A DNA stretch of 64,000 nucleotides from Parasponia andersonii (taxonomy: Eukaryota > Streptophyta > Magnoliopsida > Rosales > Cannabaceae), in NCBI GenBank assembly GCA_002914805.1, contig JXTB01000153.1, positions 759,518 to 823,517 on the forward strand. The letters run 5' to 3'. Numbering within the stretch: the stretch's first letter is position 1; each line of letters opens with the position of its first letter. Of the stretch, positions 59,228-64,000 are shown one piece after another. The notes beneath the pieces are model-generated. The model worked only from the letters and a program-made list of their open reading frames with translations, made no database searches and was not told the DNA's origin. Position numbers and translations under genes: made by a program.

Positions 59228-60149
59228 CGAATACAGGAATGATCGCATATGAAATTAAAGCATATAAAAATTGGACAAAACACAGTGTTTACTTAATTGG
59301 TTCAGGTTTCAATGGAACCTTACAATACATCCAACTTCCATGGAAGGTTTTATCTGATCCTATCTAGAGTGACAAATGCAATTTAAATCACAAGCCTATT
59401 TATACTATGGACTTGGACTAATTAGACTCTAGCACTTAGGTGAGATTCTGTGCAGTTAGCTCCTACTGTGAATTACCTGCAGTCTTGAACAAGTCTTAAT
59501 AAACTAACTCTCATACTAAAGTGATTAAGAGTCGTACCATTAACATGTGGGATTATTAGTAATGTTATTCATGTCATCTATTCAATTTTAGTATCTAATA
59601 CATATGTACTAAAATTGTATAATCAACGAGTACGTACATCAAATTGATACGGCTTCTAAATCCTATGTTCTCTCTATTAAAGTGAGACCTACACTATTCA
59701 AAGTAGTGCTGCAGTGTGATCTTATTCTTTGCAACGTGAATTATAGGTCCAATCTCATCGTGGTGCAGTCTGGTTTGCAGTTTGCAAATTTTCTCAAACC
59801 TACGCTGAATTTATCATTCAGACTTTTAATATAGTTTTTTTTTTTTTTTTTCCACATATACTTCATTCTTATGAAGTTCGAATGTTTAATTTGGAGGATA
59901 TTCAGTATATATGCACTCCACCGTATAATATAATTATTATTCAACTGCAAAAAAGAATGTGCCAATTTCTCTCTCTTTTTTTTTTCACAACTAAATAAAT
60001 ATTATTTCTAAAGATAAACTACAAAAAAATACCCTGAAGTCTATATATTCTGCAATTTAATCCTAAAACTTAGACTTTGCAAAATAATATTATGAGATTA
60101 ATAATTTTTAAAAATTAATACCCTAAGTTCACTTTTTGAATAACTACAA
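59228..60149. other. Spacer between head-to-head LTRs
   Basis: 922 bp with no similarity to the LTRs. It contains a T-run (59828-59851) and no recognised coding sequence. The left part (GGTTCAGGTTTCAATGGAACC, TCCATGGAAGG) has short inverted words. It may be the original target locus or another decayed repeat. Confidence 0.4.
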
Positions 60150-61526
60150 TGTAAAAATCCTAAATTTTATAAAGTTAAATAAATAATTTTGATTCAATGG
60201 TATCTTGGTAATTTTTTATTTTCAAATTTAATTAAAAAAAATCTGAGATATTTTATTGGAGTTGAATCTGGACAATATAAGGTCCAGGTATATTGGGAAA
60301 AGAAATGGAGAAGAATTTAAAATGGAAGACTTAAAAATAAATGAGAAAGGACTAAAGTGAAAAGATCTTTTGAAATTATGACCAAAGTAGAATTTTAAAG
60401 AGTTTTTCAGTCAAAACAGATTACGCCACGTGTCCAACTATCTATAGTTTCAGAAATTGCCTATTAATCCCCCAAATTTTTCTTCTTTCTTCCACAAAGT
60501 CTCCAACAATTTTTGAAAGAGCACCTCTCGACTATTGTTCACCCGCGAGCTCACCACCAGCCTAGCTACTTAATACGTCTATCCGCCATGACCAGGAGGT
60601 GCCGACGAAGCCACGCTAGGTGTTGATGCTGTGAAACACCGCTTCTTGTTGGAACTACGCCCATTCGAAGATCACATCACAGGACATATCGTTTCTTCCT
60701 CTAATGTCCGATCAGCTTGTTATCACCATCCTTTGCTTCGTCTCGATGTCAACTTTCATTTTTGGCCACTCACAACTACTAACTTGGCTCTAGTGAGAAG
60801 TTGGTTAGTGTAACATTTTTGTGGTATTTTTGTAATTATTTTAGAATTGAATTATTCATCCCGAGAAAATTATACCACATTAAAGAAGAGATTAAAACAT
60901 GAAATCTCATGATTTTGAAGTGTTGAAATGGTAACCATAATTGTGTTAAATATTTTCCAAAAGTGATATTTTTATAATTTTTGGATTTTTGAGCCCATTT
61001 AATGCTTGATCTCGAAACAGAGTTCTGAGTAATTGGGTAACCTACTCGGTATTTTATACTCAATCCCTTACTTTCTCTGCAGGTGGTGTTCAGTATGATA
61101 TTAATGACCAACAAGTAGATTAAGAGGCTATCTTTTACTTATAGTTCTTGACTTGGTAATGCCAAAAGTGTGGATTTAGGACTTATGTCTATGTCTTGTT
61201 AAATAAATAGATTATGCTAGCATTCGATCTAAGTATACTACTTTGAATATGTCTATAAATTATATATGTCATATTAGTTGAGGTGTAAATGATGATGCTT
61301 GATTAATTATTTGAATTTGGTTTTTTTAATAATCATTCAGTCTATGTTTATTAGTGACTGTGAACTGTGGGATAGATTAACTGGTTGAAATTCAAAATAT
61401 TTTTATTAATCGTACTGTTTTAGAAATTCAACTCTTTTAACTTTTTCTTTATAAATTAAGGAATTTAAAATTCTAGCGAATTTCCCCTTCTGCTACTGCT
61501 CCATGGTTTGAGTCGTGATAGAAACT
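60150..61526 (+). mobile_element. Ty3/gypsy 5' LTR, internally deleted
   Basis: Begins TGTAAAAATCC at 60150 and ends just before the primer-binding site. Relative to the inverted copy it lacks about 1.1 kb between CAGAGTTCTGAGT (about 61030) and AATTGGGTAACC, so the deletion junction lies near 61030. It lies directly ahead of gag-pol in the same orientation. Confidence 0.7.
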
Positions 61527-61527
61527 A

Positions 61528-61540
61528 TGGTATCAGAGCA
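61528..61540 (+). other. tRNA-Met primer-binding site
   Basis: TGGTATCAGAGCA is complementary to the 3' end of plant initiator tRNA-Met, the usual primer of Ty3/gypsy and copia elements. It fixes the LTR end and the element's direction. Confidence 0.85.
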
Positions 61541-61653
61541 AGAGATTTAAATACCTTAGACATAGCACCATTAAACTAGATTGAAATTATTTTTATGATA
61601 ATATGCATAATTATCTCACTAACAGTTTGGTATTTCGTTCCAGACTTTCAAAA

Positions 61654-64000
61654 ATACCTCCTAAGAGAGCTCCGAGGAATCAACCTGGTACTGAGCCCCC
61701 TCTAGTTCCACAAGACTTCAACTAATTTTTCGAAGCAATGTGTCATACTTTCCTTGAGATGCAAGGTTCCAACTATTAGCCTCAACCTCAACCACAACAA
61801 GAGCGTCAACTCGATTAAGCTGACCATCTTCAGAAGTTTATGCATTTTCAACTTAGACAGTATGATGGAACCCCAGACCCACTAGTTGCCAACACGTGGT
61901 TGTGTGAGATGACAAGACACTTTCAGACCGTTGGTACTCCCCGAGAGAGTTCTAGAGTTCTAGGTCATATTTGCTATATCTCGCTTGATGGGAAATACTA
62001 TCCATTGGTGGGAGACTATTGAGATTATGCAGAATGTAGAAGGCGTAACATAGGAAGAATTTGAGAGACTCTTCAAAGCACATTATGCAAATGATGATCA
62101 ATAAGCTGAAGTGATTGGTCGTTTTGAGAAACTTACTCAGGAGAATAGAATAGTGAACCAATACATGATGGAGTTCACAGAACTGGCAAGCCTTGTCCTT
62201 AACCCAGTGGTGAGTAACACTTACCAAATTACAAAGTTCAAGAATGGTCTAAATCGAAACATCTATAACTATATTGCTATTCACTAATTTGCCACTCTCT
62301 GAGGTAGTGTTAGCTGCCTAACGAGTGAAGCTATAGAAAATGAGCTGAGTGCAAGAAAGAATAGAAGCAATGATAGAAAAGTGAACAAGAAGAACCAAAG
62401 ATAATTGTCTGCCTAAGGTTCACCAAACAATGAAAGCTATACTAGTAGTGGTTAATCAGGTAAAATAAGATTCAGTCCCTATATATATTACCACTGTGAT
62501 CAGCAAGGCCATAAGAGGAATAAGTGCCTAAAATATCTGTAGAAATCCCTTCTCTCAAGGAGGACCACTTGGAAGTTATTTTGGTTCAGCACCTCACCAG
62601 AATAGTCAAGCTAGGTCTCAACAATCTCAAGGTGTTTCCCAAGCTTTTTTAATCCCCACTATGTTATCAGTACTAATACCACTCCCAGGGTTACATCAAA
62701 AATTTCAGACTCTTCAGGCTTCAAGAAGTTAAGAAGGGCGTGGATATGGTAGTTATGGCCTAGGATCTAATAGTAGTCGTCTTAGATAAGGAAGAGACAA
62801 TAAAGGAAAAAGAAAAGTTATTGGCCAAGCTTATGCAATTTCTGGAATCGATGGTACAAATGAACACACTGGCCGAGGTGTTGTTGATGGTATGGTTCTT
62901 ATTTCACACTTTTGGGCACATATTTTATTTTACACTGGTGCATCTCATTCATTCATATCCTTGTTGTTTGCTCAACTTTGGGGGTTAGAATTTTCTTAAT
63001 TGGAATATGTCTTGACAGTGAGAATACCTATGGGTGGAGTAGTTAATGTGTCTAATGTGTGTAAATATTTTTGTATTATGATTGATGGTAAAGAGTTATT
63101 TACTGATTTAATACTCGCTATTGTCGATTGTTATAATAAATAAGGGACTCTTTTTTCTGGATGATGAACAACCCATAATATGTCAAGCTTGAATGAATTC
63201 ATTGAAACCAAGTTCTGTTCTAAAAGTCTATTTGGGTGGTAGGAAGAAATTTGAGTGTTATAGGAACTTATTTTCCATTCATGATGAGATGAGAACTGAT
63301 GATCAAGACCTATGGATACCGATGGTGAGTGAATATCCAGAGGTATTTCTAGAGAATTTACTAGGGCTACTACCAGGTAGGGAGATCGAGTGCTATATTG
63401 ACCTTGTTCCTGGGGCTCAGCCAGTTTCTATTTAGGCCTACCGTATGGCTCCTACAAAGATAAACGAATTAAGAGAGCAGTTAGATGATTTGATATCCAA
63501 GGGTTTCATTTAGAGTAGTACTTCTCCTTGGGGTGCTCTTGTTTTATTCGCCACGAAAGCTGATAATACTTTAAGCCATTGAGTGGACTTTAGAAAGTTA
63601 AATCAGGTGATAATAAAGAACAAGTATCCTTTGCCAATGATTAACGAGTTATTTGATCAACTTGGTGGCTCAAGATTCTTTTCCAAGATCGACTTAAGAT
63701 CAGATTATCACTAGTTAAAGATAAAAAGAAGAGGATATACTGAAAATAAAATTTAGAACTCGTTATAGTCACTTTGAGTTTCTGGTAAACCCTTTTGGTT
63801 TGATGAACGCACCTGTAGCTTTTATGGACCTCATGAATTGGATTTTCAGGCCGTACTTGAATCATTTTGTGGTTGCTTTTATTGATGATATCATGGTGTA
63901 TTCCAAGACTCAGGAAGACCATACTGAACATTTGAGGATAATACTTGAATTTTTGAGAAGTCAACAGTTATATGCTAAGAGATCAAAATGTGACTTATGA
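61654..64000 (+). pseudogene. Ty3/gypsy retrotransposon gag-pol relic (runs off the window)
   Basis: Order from left: a gag start-like position (61654) where the expected ATG is ATA; PPKRAPRNQPGTEPPLV, then a stop; the gag core FQLRQYDGTPDPLVANTWL; a zinc-knuckle remnant YYHCDQQGHKRNKC (about 62488-62535) lacking its first Cys; a protease remnant YTGASHSFIS where the catalytic Asp is replaced by Tyr (about 62930-62960); and reverse transcriptase from about 63310, with [46 protein letters not shown] and the [10 protein letters not shown] catalytic motif intact. Several stops (after PVSI, KGFI, NTLSH, SDYH) and a frameshift near 63720 break it. RNase H, integrase and the 3' LTR lie beyond the window. 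The wording is of the chromovirus-like plant Ty3/gypsy type. It is not functional. Confidence 0.85.

Overview
The window is nuclear DNA of a flowering plant, almost certainly a eudicot. The evidence is AT-rich intergenic sequence, many GT-AG introns with T-rich acceptors, plant-only families (PPR, phage-type organellar RNA polymerase, RGF/GOLVEN peptide precursor, plant F-box/kelch, GDSL lipase), and relics of LINE, CACTA-like, Ty3/gypsy and SINE elements. The species cannot be named from this sequence alone. Exon models below were built by hand from splice consensus, reading-phase continuity and protein-family similarity recalled from general knowledge; no database was searched.

Layout. 1-26.3 kb is the conserved gene block: BLOS2 (+, 1212-1720), an EMB2076-like PPR protein (-, 2945-5058), a kanadaptin-like FHA protein (+, 5711-11918, 12 exons), a 19-exon RpoTmp-type organellar RNA polymerase (-, 13830-21474) and an ABHD17-type alpha/beta hydrolase (-, 23694-26278). 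The PPR and kanadaptin genes are divergent and share a 652-bp promoter region with a 21-bp perfect inverted repeat carrying TGGGCC elements. 26.3-36.2 kb is mobile-element debris: a LINE split by a 2.6-kb insertion with inverted ends, then a 532-bp MITE with long inverted arms. An F-box/kelch gene (+, 36756-38072) follows.

38-49.9 kb is accessory DNA. A CACTA-like non-autonomous element (40194-42968) with an internal degenerate array is followed by a mosaic of three unrelated gene fragments in one orientation (xanthine dehydrogenase, S6-kinase-like AGC kinase, dCTP pyrophosphatase), ending near a CGTGC-GAA-GCACG hairpin. This is the signature of a gene-capturing Helitron-like element. 49.9-55.6 kb holds an RGF/GOLVEN peptide locus (+) and a five-exon GDSL esterase/lipase (-). 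56.8-64 kb holds two head-to-head LTRs of one Ty3/gypsy family and a heavily mutated gag-pol running off the window.

Most notable points: (1) at the RGF/GOLVEN locus one signal-peptide exon is phase-compatible with two alternative terminal exon sets, each ending in a different RGF-like peptide motif; (2) the three-gene capture mosaic; (3) an imperfect miRNA-precursor-like foldback in a kanadaptin intron; (4) the CTG in place of the usual first ATG of the ABHD17-like gene; (5) overlapping uORFs in the F-box leader.
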